Assembly: GCF_958295425.1 (NCBI RefSeq)
Contig: NC_081136.1
Span: 22,574,890-22,638,889, forward strand
Length of the DNA stretch: 64,000 nucleotides
Direction: 5' to 3'
Source of the DNA: Solea solea
Lineage: Eukaryota > Chordata > Actinopteri > Pleuronectiformes > Soleidae
The translations under genes were made by a program, and so were the position numbers. Every line of letters begins with the position of its first letter. Position 1 is the first letter of the stretch. The notes under the pieces were generated by a model, which was given only the letters and a program-made list of their open reading frames with translations, did no database searches and was not told the DNA's origin. Below are positions 1-12,638 of this stretch, piece by piece.

Positions 1-747
1 TGATGTTAAAAAGTATATCTCCCTTTTTTGTTTCCCCTTTGGAGTTAAACCAAAAATCCCTCCCCTTCTGTGTGAGGTGAATACGCAGGAATGATGGAGT
101 GAGTTTGTCTGGTTTCCTCTTGATGGATTAGTCCCACTTACGTAAAGGCATGTAGATCATCTCAAATCTGGACCATCGGTCAACACACTGCCACCTGATA
201 AGACACAGGCGCAGTCTGAACCTGATCTCGCTTGATTGATAATCTTGGTCCGAACACACACGCGCACAGAGCAGGGTCTGCAGTAGATTTTAAAGTTTAG
301 TCGATGTTTTTTCATGGCTTTGTTGAGGAAACTTATTCTAAATGTTTCGGTGCTTCAGTTTGACAGTCTCTGGAAAGCAGAATTCTGAATTCATGAATTT
401 TTGACAAAATAATAACATTTATATCCAGCTCATAATAAATAATTAATAACATAATTATGTAATCTGTATAATTATTATATTTCAATAATTTAAGCTTAAT
501 GCTAGCAACGGCCGCCAAAATGGTGGCTAATGTCAAAATGGCTGACTTCCTGTTGAGTTGAGACTTTTTGGTTTGTCTTGCAATGGCTTTGTTATAGTGG
601 GTTTCACGTTAATGTTTCACGGCATTGGACCAGGTTTGAACAGGTTTTTTTGTTGCCCTTTGTTTCCCTTCCTTTTGGGATAAAGAAAAACATCCACAAA
701 CTTCAACATGGTCCTTGCACTGATGTGTGAATATAATATTGAATTTC

Positions 748-783
748 AGTTGATAGATCCCACTAAATCCTACACACTGGATA
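748..783 (+). repeat. 3' end of the AAAGGTCCAGTGTGTAA-type MITE
   Basis: cactaaatcctacacactgg is the right terminus of the family seen in full at 17483-17814. The left part was not recognised. Confidence 0.5.
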
Positions 784-3316
784 TTTTTCTTCTTTCTTTT
801 TTTTAAACAGCAAACGTAAGTTCATAATTTTTTCACAAGACAGTGAAAGTTTCACCATAACCAATAATTTATACCTTTCAACTATGACATCATTTCAAGC
901 TATTTCAAAGACACAATTCTCCAACTGTGTAACAAATATTCTCCTCCCATAAAGAAGACATTCACAGCCCACAACATGACTCAGCTAACATGCTTTTGCA
1001 GATTTTTATGTAAATGTTTACAGTCTGTATATAGAGAAGCATGCAATATAAAGAGGATTTTTGGATTGTATATAGAATTCTACATTTTTATCTGTCCGAT
1101 CCAGTGATTTTGACCAATATAGTGTCAATTTTGACAGCAAATTTTAGTCTTTTTAGTCTTTTGACTAAAATGCCATTTAGTCTTAGTGATATTTTAGCCG
1201 TTTCAGAAGACTGTCAACATATTATAGTCGACCATATCTGTATCCCACTTTTTTATATGGTCCCAAATCTAACATGAAGTATACACATTTAAAAAAAAAT
1301 AAAAAAATGCAGTAATGAATGTTTATTGTCGTAGTTTTCATCAACAAATAAGTGGACCAGTGTGGTCCTGATACCGAGTATCGTATTGGCTCAGGGTCGC
1401 CACATTGGATGATTTGCATATATATTGACATGTCCTTCCTGACGCAACCCTCCCATTCATCTGGGCTTGGGACTGGCATAAGGAGTACACTGGGTGTGGC
1501 CAAAATGCAGATAAGTGGCATCATATTCGGCAGCTGGCTGCACTGACTTTTCTTTTTTTTAAAGAAACGGATCAGCATCGGCCATAGAAAAACCCACATG
1601 GGTCGACCTCAAGTTGTTGAACAGCGCGTGGCGGTGGTTTGACGTGAATTGGACAGTGTGTTATTTGACAGGAAGCAGAGTGCTGTGGGCGCCTTCACTC
1701 TCTTAGAAGTTCCCATTGGTTTGGACCAACATTCAGCAGCAGCCGGGGGCTGAATTTGTCACAGGCGGTGATCCAGTCGCTCACACCTGACAAATCGGCT
1801 TGCTCAGATTGATTGCTTTGCTGTTGTTTAATTCATCAGTGTTTCTTTAGCCTCAAGCACGAGAGTGGGGGGCGGGGGGGGGAAATAATACATGTTTCCC
1901 AGCCACCGCCACCTTGCGCGTAGTGTATGATGAAGAAAAAATGGCTGGGTGGTGGGCAGTGTCACTAATGCTCCGACTATCCATTATCAGCCACACCCCT
2001 GATTTGTCGTGCTATTTGTGGCCGCAGATGACACATGATCTACATGGTTTTTATTAATATCTCAACATGCTTCCTCTGCTGTGGGCCTTCACAGACGATT
2101 TGTTAAAGACAGTCTTGACATATTTGTGTCTTTTTTCTCGCAGAGCTTGAGCACCAGGGGATATGTAAATCAGCTCCTCGCTCCACTGTCACTCTTTCTT
2201 TTCTTTTTTTTTTTAAAATGATTCTTCTAATGCGAACTGTTTGAATCCGACACCAAAGATAAATGATCTTCTCAAGTGTAAAAGTTTTCAACAAAACCTG
2301 GGAATTCATTAGCCCTCTCCAGGCCCGCGGCCTGCGGTGTTACAGAAGCTACACATGCTGATGTGTCCTGCAGGCACTTGTAATGTGGATGGACTCTCAA
2401 GATCCACAGGCTCTGGACACAAACTTACCACAGACCCGAACCAACTCACAAGCTTTACTAGAGCTGTTACTGTAAAAAAAAAAAATTACATGACACACTA
2501 GCCTGGGTGAACCCAGCTGTGTCCTGTCAGCTTGGTTTCTCTCTGCAGACACATCTGGCAGGGATGCCATTTTGGCAAAATACAGAATCTCCTATAAAAC
2601 GGAACAGTTCAGCTGGTGTCCTCCAATTTTACAGCAAAACAACATTAGATTAATGTCTTAATGTCTGATTAGCCAAAGCCAGAGGTTGGATCGACCTAAA
2701 TGCCCGACAACCTCTGTTATACCCACAGATGGGCCGATGCACATCTAGGCTGTATATTGTGAATGGTATAGTTAAAATGTTAAGAAGGAAAAGAGGAAAT
2801 CCCTACATGTTAGCTATGCACTACATTGTCATTAACTCTGACAATTTAATTATGTGCCAACTACATCTGTACCAATTATTTCCTTCAAATGAGACCCAAA
2901 CCAATGCTGATTTTTTTTCCCCCCTAAACTAATTAGAATTGATCTAGATTTTCTTTTCAATTATGCATCATCTCAACCTAAACTGTTGCTGTACAGCATG
3001 TTGTGTGGTCACAAGTGTAATGTGCTTTGTTTTCCCCTCAGGTTGCTTGTTTTCAAGTGCATTTTAGAGAGCTGTTTCCTGAGCCTTTAGAAAAGGCTTG
3101 CAGCTATTGTAGCAGGTAGGGAAAAAGAAACTGTTATGTTTACTGCTCATTCAATTATTCACCCAATGTGCATCTTATTTCTGAGATTAAACTGCAGGAC
3201 CTGCTGTGAAACTGACTGGGGCCAGTTGAGGCAGCTGAGCTATAACATACATGCTTTTTGTTTTGTCTGAAAGTCAAAAAAAAAGTACATTTGCTGCACA
3301 CTTGCCAACACTTTCC
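784..3316. other. No gene seen
   Basis: Apart from the probable repeat at 1345-1545, I see only unique-looking AT-rich DNA with poly-G near 1868-1882 and short chance ORFs. No splice-supported exon was found. Confidence 0.6.
1345..1545. repeat. Probable interspersed repeat
   Basis: gtggtcctgataccgagtat and ctgacgcaaccctcccattc...gggcttgggactggcataag read like a repeat seen in many fish genomes. ORFs on both strands are not gene-like. No boundaries can be set. Confidence 0.3.
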
Positions 3317-3525
3317 TTAAAGCGGAACTATGCAGGATTTTGACCCTAATTTAAAAGCTTTCGGGGTCATCGTGATGGCTGTCTCCACTTCCCCTTCTGC
3401 CTGCACAAAACGATAAAGGATCAGGATAAAGCAGGGGTTGGATATTTACAGTTTTGTCGTTAAAATATGTACTCTGAAACTGTAGGGGGAGCTTCGTAGA
3501 GAAAAAAGTGACCAGACTTGCAAAG
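3317..3525 (+). repeat. MITE fragment, TTAAAGCGGAACTATGCAG type
   Basis: Starts ttaaagcggaactatgcagg. The part tatttacagttttgtcgt...ctgtagggggagcttcgt aligns with 53342-53420. ORFs here are not genes. Confidence 0.55.
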
Positions 3526-3655
3526 GTCCACTTTGAATAAAAAAATAAGTGCCTTTATGCAATAAGCTGCACAACTGGTACATCCAAATTAAAGTGAAGA
3601 TGCACAGCGCAAAAAAATGGCTCATCCGATCCCAGACAGAGGTCATGGCTTGAGT

Positions 3656-5116
3656 ATTGTTGGCTATGTTCTACGGCATTGTTTCCTCATTGGAAGCCAT
3701 TTTGAGGCATGTTGCAGTGTTGTGTGTTGAACATGTCTGCGTCCGCACACCGCTCTCCCGTATTCACGCGGCTTTGATCACAGGTGGCTGGAAAGCTGGT
3801 CTGTCACGAACGCTGCCCGTCCGAGCTCAAACATCGGAACAGAGCCTGATTCAAAGCTGAGGCAGGTGAAACTCAGAGAGAGAATAATTGGCCCTCAGTT
3901 TGCAATGATATTAATGATACAATTAGAGAAGGCCTTTGGTTTCCTCTGTGGCAGAAACAGGTAGTGATAGGTGATACCCGGGGACTTCACTAGTGTCAGT
4001 CGGAGCCCTCTGATGCCGCGCTGATCACGAGAGGTGGGAGGCTGGCATACACTTGCTCCGGCGCCTTTGAGTGCTGACCTTGGTTGGAGGCTCCCTCGCG
4101 ATGAGAGAAGAGATGGAATACATGTTTGAAAGATCAAAACGGTCTGGGCTCACCTGTCTCCGCAAATACTGGTGCATGGTTCTCACAGCCCGCGTTCGTT
4201 ACAGAGGATGATCAGCACTGATTCAGGGTCAGAGCTCTGACACACAGCTGTGGAAAAAAACGTCACACAGTTTAGTAGCGCTCCTATCTACAGTGATGTG
4301 CACAGGTAGACGCCATTGTAATGGCATATTTGGTTGAGAATCCTGATGAAAATAAAAAAAAAACGGATACATTTTCACTCTGCACTTTTCTACAATATAT
4401 GCCTCAATTACTAAAAAGACACAATGTCATATTAGAGTACACACCTATGCCAAATTGGGATGGGCATGAGTATTTGATTACTCACTTGATTAAAAAGGTT
4501 AATCAGTTTCTGTGACTATTCATAATATATTAGATATTTTTATTGCATTCATATAAACAAATCTTTCTGACTTTAGTGTGTTTGCATTTGCATGCACATG
4601 ACATTTAAGAGGTTTCTTGAATGCATCCTACAGAAGTGATGAAATTTACTAGGGCATTTGAATGCATCTCGGTAGCTCAATCCACGGTGAACACTGCATT
4701 ACGTTCGCTAGCTCTCATGCTCTGGTGTGTGGAATATTTGATGAATAATACCATTTTTGCTAGGAATGCCCTCCCCTTAATGCATGGACTGAAGAATGCT
4801 ACACATCATTATCTAGCTTTTCTCTCTCCATTGCAATTTTCTCTCTATAAATCATCAACAATTATGTATGATACTTTATATTACTTTAAAATCAAAAATA
4901 TAGTATGTAACATGTAGATGTAATATCTACATTCAAATATGTAAAAACAATTGTATGTACATAATATGTCCACCACTCTTTATATGCATCGGAATTTCCA
5001 TTCAACGCAAAGGACTGTTTCGTTTTTGTCACCTCTATATTACATAATCCGCTTTACAGTCTCTGATAGAACTTCCTTTCAAACATTGAGAAAGGAAATA
5101 TTCAGTACAGTTATGA
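3656..5116. other. No gene seen
   Basis: The short ORFs at 3657-3860, 4321-4515 and 4621-4917 lack protein-like composition or domain motifs. No repeat family recognised. Confidence 0.6.
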
Positions 5117-5223
5117 CACATTTCCATTACACAGTTCTAGCACTACTCGACTCTACTCGACAGGACGTTGGTATCAGTGGAGTGGAGCTGAGTTGTGCTA
5201 GAACTGTACAGTGGACAAATGTG
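5117..5223. mobile_element. Small foldback MITE (107 bp)
   Basis: Inverted ends cacatttccattacacag...agttctagcac and its complement at 5195-5223 surround a centre with ctcgactctactcgac. Same family as 47754-47893. Confidence 0.65.
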
Positions 5224-5318
5224 CCTGTGTTAGTCACTAATGGATCACAACTACCTGTGCTGTGTGTTCTGCTGTTATAATTGAGAGAACCCTTACAGAC
5301 GAAATTCCATACTCTGTT

Positions 5319-5420
5319 TTTAAAGGTCCAGTTTGTGTTTATATTGTTTTTTTTGGCAGAAATATGACCCGTAAGTATGATACATGTTTTTGGGCAGACA
5401 CTGTGATGAAACTCTTATTT
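5319..5420 (+). repeat. 5' fragment of the AAAGGTCCAGTGTGTAA-type MITE
   Basis: tttaaaggtccagtttgtg followed by ggcagaaatatgaccc matches the left end of the family. The right end was not found. Confidence 0.45.
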
Positions 5421-5602
5421 GTGTCGTGTATTAAAAACAACTTTCTAGGTAAGGTCTCATGTGGAACATGATTTTGCTTGATATCCATTTATTGCATTGA
5501 TCTGATGCCTCTCTGTGTAGCTGTAACACTTTGTGGTTGTGCAAGACGTTGGCTCAGAAGAGCATTACATCTCTGGTGATGTATCTTTGTAAGGTTTCAG
5601 CG

Positions 5603-5700
5603 TTAAAGCTGCAGTAAGTAGACGGGGTCGCTCGAAAAATAGTTGATTGTCAGGTTGTTAAGTACTTATGTAGGCAATCAAGGCAGTCTCTCTGAAATTG
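5603..5700 (+). repeat. MITE fragment, TTAAAGCTGCAGTA type
   Basis: ttaaagctgcagtaagtaga...aaaatagttgattgt matches 30809-30870 nearly word for word. A related left end also starts 23083 and 50090. Confidence 0.5.
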
Positions 5701-8700
5701 CTGAAACTTTCCTCATATCGATATGTTGTTGTTTTCAGAGGATGATGATGATTTTCAAATGTGCACCTTATATAAAAACATGGTAGTCTTTTTCAGACTC
5801 CTTTTAAAAACCTTGAGATTTGCAATGTGACCAGCACCCATGATTAAGACTATTTTATTAGATTTTTTCCCCATAGACTTCCATTTATTGTTACTTCCCG
5901 TTTTGTCTGGACATGCAAACTTGAAATCTATGTGATCTATGATTGTAACAGCGTATTACACCATGAGTCTTTACCAAACTACCACAGGAATAAACAGTGA
6001 AGCTGTACAATCTGACCAGAAAGTTGCAACACAGCATCTCAGGTGAGCCTGGTTTGGGTTCAAACTTCGCTTGAGTGTCCTCCAGCAATCATCTGAAATT
6101 CAGACTAAAGGAAGTTGATGCATTTATTTATTCAGCCGTGTTTACTTGGAATTCGTTTTTTTTCCTCCAGGACATGTAGGCGCAGCATCTGTGTGCCTCC
6201 TCAGCACACCTGGGGGGGGGGGGGTGATCTGAGGCTCCTGTTTCAAGCCCCTGCCCTTGTTCTCATCAGTAGCTTGTGTGGGACCACTGCTGCGAGGGAC
6301 TTCACAATATCTTCCCGTGGCAACTGAGAGGCTTTCTTATCTATATTGGATGATACGGTCACGCGCCATGAAAGACGTGTGCAGCCCAGATGTGTGTCAG
6401 GTGTGGAGGCCAGAGAGGTTGCAGGATTCAAGGGAACGAGAGGAGAGTGGACCAGAAATAGTCATCTATTTCTATCCGAAAAGAAAAACCTCTCCCCCCG
6501 TAACACTTTTCCCTAAATCTGCTCTCCAAATCAAACTCCTGACTGAGCTGATTTGAATTAAACCACCTCCAACATCCTTCTAAAGAGAATAATCTACATT
6601 CAGCTCAAGCTCCGGGTCAATAGCACAATAGCTGTGAAGTGCGAGGAGAACCACTGAGACAGAGGGAAACGGCTCGGTAATATAAATCTGGAGAAATCTC
6701 TGTCAAAGCAGCACGGTCAGAATAATTGTTTGCAATGGGAAATCTCGGCGGAGTCCTCAGAGCTCAATCTGAGGCGTTTGAAGTGAGCGCTGACATTGGG
6801 GGAACTCAAGGGCGGGGAGGGAACGAGGGGGCCCTCTCAAACGAAGAGAGAGCCGCCCGCCCGCGCACGCACGCACGCTCGCGCTCACCTCTGAAATTAT
6901 AAAGCGGCGCTTTCAAGAAGCCGTCAAAGTTTGCGGGAGTAAACTGAGGTGTGGGTGGAGGGGAGGGCGGGAGGGAGGGAGGGAGGGGGTCCTTTAAGTG
7001 AGGGAGGGCTTGAGTATCTGCACTCGAGGAGATCATTAAAAATGAAAGGGGGTTGTGTTTGTGAGGCGGTCTGAAGCCGAGGACCTTGTCGTTCGTGCTC
7101 TTCAATGGAGGCGGAACAAAAAAAAAAACAGAGCTTGAAGAGGAAAACAGTCCTCTATTATAAAACACAAGGAAAAAAAAGGGTCATTCTGGAAATCATT
7201 ACCCTCAAACTTAAAATTGAATTTCTTATATTTTTTTTCCTTCAGTTTTAATATCAGTGTATGTTTCCAAACATGATTTAAAAAACAAACAATACAATTA
7301 ATTACACATACTGAATATATTCCGCAGTCTAAGAAGGAACAGGAAGATGCAATAAACCTTCACAATTCAAATTCAATACAACCACAACCATCAACTTAGC
7401 ATAAACATGACTCTATAGTTCATTCTGTCATTATTAAAACATTTCCTTACCTTGAATACTTGAGCCACATTTTAAATATTTGTCATGAGATTCAGATGAC
7501 TTCATTGTCTGTGAAAAACACTGCAAATGAAAGTAAATTAAAGTGGGATTTGCCTGAAAATACAGGGAATAATAAGAGAGAAAAGATGGAATAAAGGGGT
7601 TTTTGCAGCTGTTCACTTAAAGGTTCAGTGTGTAAAATTGGCACAAATTGAAGACGAAATACTTCATATCATACTTAATTTGTAAAATTGTGATTCACTT
7701 TCCAGTATGAGCTAATATTTGTTACACATGCAGTGTTTCGGTGACAAAAGTTGCAGACTGGTGCTTTAGTTTTTCAGGTAAGTCCATTTCTATAGCTATA
7801 AATAATATTTTTCAATCACCTACACACACACACGTGCACCTCAGCATGTCACCGTTCATGTGTGATGGTGATTGCGTTGTTGTTTTCAGGAGTCTGCTCT
7901 GGATTCATGTGCATGCTGAGAGAAACAGTGGGGAGGCTGGTTAGGAGAGCGCTGGCCTTTAGCGACTGAAGCTGTTCCTTTACACGCTCTCTCTTTACAA
8001 GTCAAGTCTGTATCGGTTATTTGTCATTTCCAACACTGGATACATCTTTATTGACCACTCTATGACACGTGCGGTAGAATATTTTATTGCCAATAACGAA
8101 AAGAAAAAACAGTTGTCTTTGAATTTCACTAATATAACACAAGACGCTCTTACAACGTAAGTTTCCTTCTTGTCAGACTTCTCTCAATCTGGAAACACTG
8201 AACTACAGATACTTTCAAACAGCTGACCCTCCTCCCTCCATCTACATCATCATCATTTAAAAAGGGTCTATTTCAGTCTATTTTGTTATGCTGTTATTTT
8301 AAACCATGACGATATGTCGATAAAGGTTCTTTTATTTAGGGAAGGTAAAGCAGCAAACGCATTGTTATCGCACACGGCCGTCTGTACCTCATATTACACT
8401 TGAAAAAACTCTCCCTTTAATGAAATTCAAACAAGCTTAACCAGGTGAGATATTCAGCCTCAGTTTCAAACACAAACTGGAAAAAAATAAAAATAAAAGT
8501 TGGTTTGAGGCTGAATTTCCTTCAGCTCCCTCTTTCCTTCCAAGTGTGTTGGATAACCTGTGTGGCCTTCAGTTAGCATTAAGACTCAATAGACGTTTAG
8601 TTTGTCCATAGTGGGCTAAATACAATACATAAAGTCAAACAATTTTTTTTAGTTTTCCTTGTGTCTTGTTTCCTGTTTTATTTTGTAGCTTTTCCTGGTG

Positions 8701-9524
8701 TGTGTAACTTCCTGTGTCGTGATTTGTCAGTCCTTCCTGTTCAAGTATCAGTTCTTATGTTTATGCTCCTATAATGTTGTAGGTAATTTGGCAATTTCCT
8801 GTTTTTACTTCACACTGTCTTCTCCTGCCTTGGATCATGTTTGCCTTCTGTGTTGAGTTTGTTTAATTTAAGACTCTTTTTGTTCATTATGCAATTTTTT
8901 TTTATTTTTTTTTATTTTGCAACCCTGACAGAATGAGATTAGAAGACCCATTTCAGACTCACAGCTGGATTGTGATGTGTTCAGCTTGATGTAAAGACTT
9001 AAGCAGAGATTAGTCTGCTAGCATCTTTTAGTGTACAATGTTCTTTTAAACGTAATGAATAAAAATGGATTTTCTTTTTCCTTGTGACACCAGCAGCTGT
9101 GAGACTGTTCTTCATATATACAATATTCAGAAATGAATCAGCACTAATGCACCATACACTTTTTATTATGTGATCATTTTAAATTGTGTTAATGCATTTG
9201 CAATGATTAGGCCGAAGATGTTTTTATTATTATTATTATTTTTAAATGTTAATGAAGAGGAATTATAGGCACATTACCTATAAATCCTCTTCACTACTTG
9301 GTTTTTATAATACTCCCACACAGCACATAAGAAGCCCAAAATGTCCCTTTTATAACAACCGTTAGGCTACAAATTCATCCATTTAATGGTGTTTTGATAA
9401 TTATATTTTTTTACTATTCAACACCACAATGACCCTTTATCCTCTCTTTTGGCATACATGATTATTTCACTGGTTTCCCTCTACATCGCAGTTTTCTATG
9501 GAGCCCTGAAAGGGACATTTACGG
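5701..9524. other. No gene; GC-rich patch at 6780-7000
   Basis: Within this stretch, 6780-6910 is unusually CpG-rich (gcccgcccgcgcacgcacgc) and 6957-6990 is a ggga tract. This could be a CpG island or conserved regulatory element, but no first exon or splice donor is convincing. The rest is AT-rich with no recognised repeat except the MITE piece at 7617. Confidence 0.4.
7617..7740 (+). repeat. 5' fragment of the AAAGGTCCAGTGTGTAA-type MITE
   Basis: ttaaaggttcagtgtgtaaa begins the fragment and ccagtatgagctaat corresponds to the interior. It decays after about 120 bp. Confidence 0.45.
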
Positions 9525-9734
9525 TGGCCCTGAGAGGTCAGGGTGCTGCAAATATCACAACACAACGGAAGTGTGTTTGTCATAGCACCTGGATATCACA
9601 AATTCTTCATTTATTATCTTATTTTGAAAAACCGGATGTCCTAAACCTGCCCGTCCACTCGTTCTTGATTGTTTCAATGCATTTACCACGGCTTGACCAC
9701 AGTTGTTTACTGTAGAGAGATTCCCCGAGAGGGG

Positions 9735-9908
9735 TCTAGCTGCAGACCTGCACTGTCAGGACCCTTCGTTGCAGACCTGCACTGTGAGGTCTCCTGCACT
9801 GTCAGGACCGGAAGTTGATTCGAAGCCTTTCAAAATAAAAGCAAGCATACCGGAAGCATATATTCAAAATAAAAGTGAGCATACTTGAAGCACGTATTTT
9901 TCGTTCCC
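9735..9908 (+). repeat. Left inverted-repeat arm of the composite element
   Basis: Begins TCTAGCTGCAGACC and ends TTTTCGTTCCC. It pairs almost perfectly with 11214-11353, except for an extra ~40 bp inside this arm that partly duplicates the ATACCGGAAGCA / AAAATAAAAG segment. It contains internal short direct repeats of GCAGACCTGCACTGT. Confidence 0.85.
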
Positions 9909-10239
9909 CATGTGAAGTGTGAAGACGACGAGGTGAGTAACAGTCAAGTGACAACAACTTTGCGTCATACGAAGAAACAGAAACAGTCTTTATTCACTAG
10001 AACGTTATGTTGCGCACTATTGTCCTGTAAAGTTATATTAATTTGAAAGAAATTTTTGGGTTTTGGACTTTTGGGTAGTTTTCAGCGTTGTTATCGTATG
10101 ATAGTGCTCACTTAAATGTGCCATTTTCCTACTCAAAGACCAAGAAAACTGAGTTATATCATATAATTTTTATATAATTTTGTTTTACTTATTACGACAT
10201 CAACACTTGTTTGCAGCCAGAGTGCCTCAGATTTTGAAC

Positions 10240-10404
10240 ATGAACAGCACCCAAACTGAGGAGGCTGCACAGGAAATGGGAAAGCTGTTTGACACCATGG
10301 ATCTGAATGAGGAAGAGAAAGAATTAATTCTTGAGCCTTTTAAATTTATTTTTTACCAGATTGAAGATATGTGGCTCTTCTGTAAAGAGATTATGGACAA
10401 ATGA
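10240..10404 (+). CDS. Unrecognised 54-residue exon-like ORF inside the inverted-repeat element
   Basis: An acceptor-like ttgtttgcag ends at 10216; the ATG at 10240 opens 54 codons that end at a TGA (10402). A donor-like gtgagtac follows at 10421 and another strong donor (gaggtgagtaa) sits upstream at 9933, near the left arm, so a small spliced transcript is imaginable. The product is acidic (MNSTQTEEAAQEMGKLF then DLNEEEKELIL) and ends with an aromatic, possibly helical stretch. I do not recognise a family. It may be a captured host exon, a transposon accessory ORF, or chance. Confidence 0.25.
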   Translation: MNSTQTEEAAQEMGKLFDTMDLNEEEKELILEPFKFIFYQIEDMWLFCKEIMDK

Positions 10405-10472
10405 GGGTACTTGGCGTACTGTGAGTACAAAGAGTAGAAAGAAAAAAAAAAAAGTTAAAATTGTGGAAAAAG

Positions 10473-10495
10473 TTGTTGTTGTTGTTGTTGTTGTT
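10473..10495. repeat. (GTT)n microsatellite inside the composite element
   Basis: Eight gtt units. Both the valine- and threonine-rich ORFs over it are artefacts. Confidence 0.9.
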
Positions 10496-11213
10496 AAAAC
10501 ACTAATAATTACAATCATTAAAAAAAACTGCTTAGGAGATATTGATTACCTGGGTCATGTAACTAGGTATTCAGTAATTCAACAGCACAAGGTAAGAACA
10601 TAGCACAAACAATATTAAGCAATTATTAAATGAATTATGAGGTGTTATAATTGCAAACAAACATAAGATATGCCTATATAAAAAAAAATAAGTAAATCAA
10701 TATGTAAATGGATCCAGCAGTGCAGGGGGCTAAATTTTCAATGATAAATAATGGTATAGAAGCAAAGTCAGCAATAGTGTAGATGCATTATGCCATCACA
10801 CATTAAGGTGTATTTACAGAGATGTATTGTTTCAATATGAATTTGTAGTGCAGACTAAACTAACAGCTGTCCTTTTTGTGAATTATATTAAATTAAAATA
10901 CTGGCGTAAAATAATGCATTTTTGAGTAGGCTAATTATGTTTATAGGGGATCATAACAATAGCTGTACATCTAGTTTGCACTGATTATCTGTAGAATAAC
11001 CCTAGAAGTGGTCATAACGTTTTGTATTTTCTTTTTTTTATATATACTGTAATATTTTGTTCGTTTTTTATCTTGACATTTTCCTGAGTTTTTTCACCTT
11101 ATACAGTTGAACTGGAAAGATATACAGTTTTTTGAAAATCTCTTTCATTAAACACATGGATACACATAAACATATTTACATTGTAAACATAAAATAAAGA
11201 TCCAAGAAACATT

Positions 11214-11353
11214 GGGAACGAAAAATACGTGCTTCCGGTATGGTCGCTTTTATTTTGAAAGGCTTCGAATCAACTTCCGGTCCTGACAGTGCAGGAGACC
11301 TCACAGTGCAGGTCTGCAACGAAGGGTCCTGACAGTGCAGGTCTGCAGCTAGA
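11214..11353 (-). repeat. Right inverted-repeat arm of the composite element
   Basis: Begins GGGAACGAAAAATACG and ends GCAGCTAGA; its reverse complement matches 9735-9908. At about 140 bp it is the more compact arm and probably closer to the original. Confidence 0.85.
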
Positions 11354-11424
11354 CTGTCTTGGATTCCCCTGCCTGCAGGTGTGGAGACGGCTGTGCATCA
11401 CTTTCAAGTGTCCCCGGGAAGCAC

Positions 11425-12638
11425 TAATGTGTTGTGTTCTGATATTTGCAGTGCGTTTTCTTAATGTGTTGTGTTGTGATATGTGCAGCACGTTTTTCTT
11501 AGTGTGTTGTGTTGTGATATTTGCAGTGCGTTTTTGTTAATGTGTTGTGTTGTGATATTTGCAGCGCGTTTTTCTTAATGTGTTGTGTTGTGATATTTGC
11601 AGCACGTTTTTCTTAGTGTGTTGTGATATTTGCAGCGTGTTTTTCTTAATAAGTTGTGTTGTGGCATTTGCAGCACGTTTTTCTTAGTGTGTTGTGTTGT
11701 GATATTTGCAGCGTGTTTTTCTTAATGTGTTGTGTTGTGATATTTGCAGTGCGTTTTTCTTCATGTGTTGTGTTGTGATATTTGGAGTGTGTTTTTCTTA
11801 ATGTGTTGTGATATTTGCAGCGCATTTTTGTTAATATGTTGTGTTGTAATACTTGCAGTGCGTTTTTCTTTATGTGTTGTGTTGTGATATTTGCAGTGTG
11901 TTTTTCTTAATGTGTTGTGTTGTGATATTTGGAGTGTGTTTTTCTTAATGTGTTATGATATTTGCAGCACGTTTTTTTTTAATGTGTTGTGTTGTGATAT
12001 TTGCAGCGCGTTTTTGTTAATATGTTGTGTTGTAATATTTGCAGTGCGTTTTTCTTTATGTGTTGTGTTGTGATATTTGCAGTGTGTTTTTCTTAATGTG
12101 TTGTGTTGTGATATTTGGAGTGTGTTTTTCTTAATGTGTTGTGATATTTGCAGCACGTTTTTGTTAATGTGTTGTGTTGTGATATTTGCAGTGCGTTTTT
12201 GTTAATGTGTTGTGTTGTGATATTTGCAGCATGTTTTTCTTAGTGTGTTGTGTTGTGATATTTGCAGCGTGTTTTTCTTAGTGTGTTGTGATATTTGCAG
12301 CGTGTTTTTCTTAGTGTGTTGTGTTGTGATATTTGCAGCGTGTTTTTCTTAGTGTGATTTGATATTTGCAGCATGTTTTTCTTAGTGTGTTGTGTTGTGA
12401 TATTTGCAGCGTGTTTTTCTTAGTGTGTTGTGATATTTGCAGCGTGTTTTTCTTAGTGTGTTGTGTTGTGATATTTGCAGCGTGTTTTTCTTAGTGTGTT
12501 GTGATATTTGCAGCGTGTTTTTCTTAGTGTGTTGTGTTGTGATATTTGCATCGCGTTTTTCTTAATGTGTTGTGTTGTGATGTTGCTTAATGTGTTGTGT
12601 TGTGATATTTGCAGTGTGTTTTGCTTAATGTATTTGCA
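11425..12638 (+). repeat. Minisatellite, 38-bp unit with a 33-bp variant
   Basis: About 33 tandem copies of a G/T-rich unit, tgtgttgtgttgtg + atatttgcag + cgtgttttt + cttag, with a shorter form lacking one tgttg. Copies differ at a few fixed positions (cgcg/cgtg/cacg, ctta/gtta), and higher-order alternation of long and short units is visible from 12240 to 12540. Each unit carries an atatttgcag that looks like a splice acceptor. ORFs in the array (e.g. repeated VLCCDIC) are translations of the repeat, not genes. Confidence 0.95.

Noticed and set aside
11891..12156. ORFs with repeated VLCCDIC or LQISQHNT
   Set aside because: Direct translations of the 38-bp minisatellite on either strand.
11425..12638. 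CRISPR-like array
   Set aside because: Units are directly adjacent with no unique spacers, and the DNA is eukaryotic.
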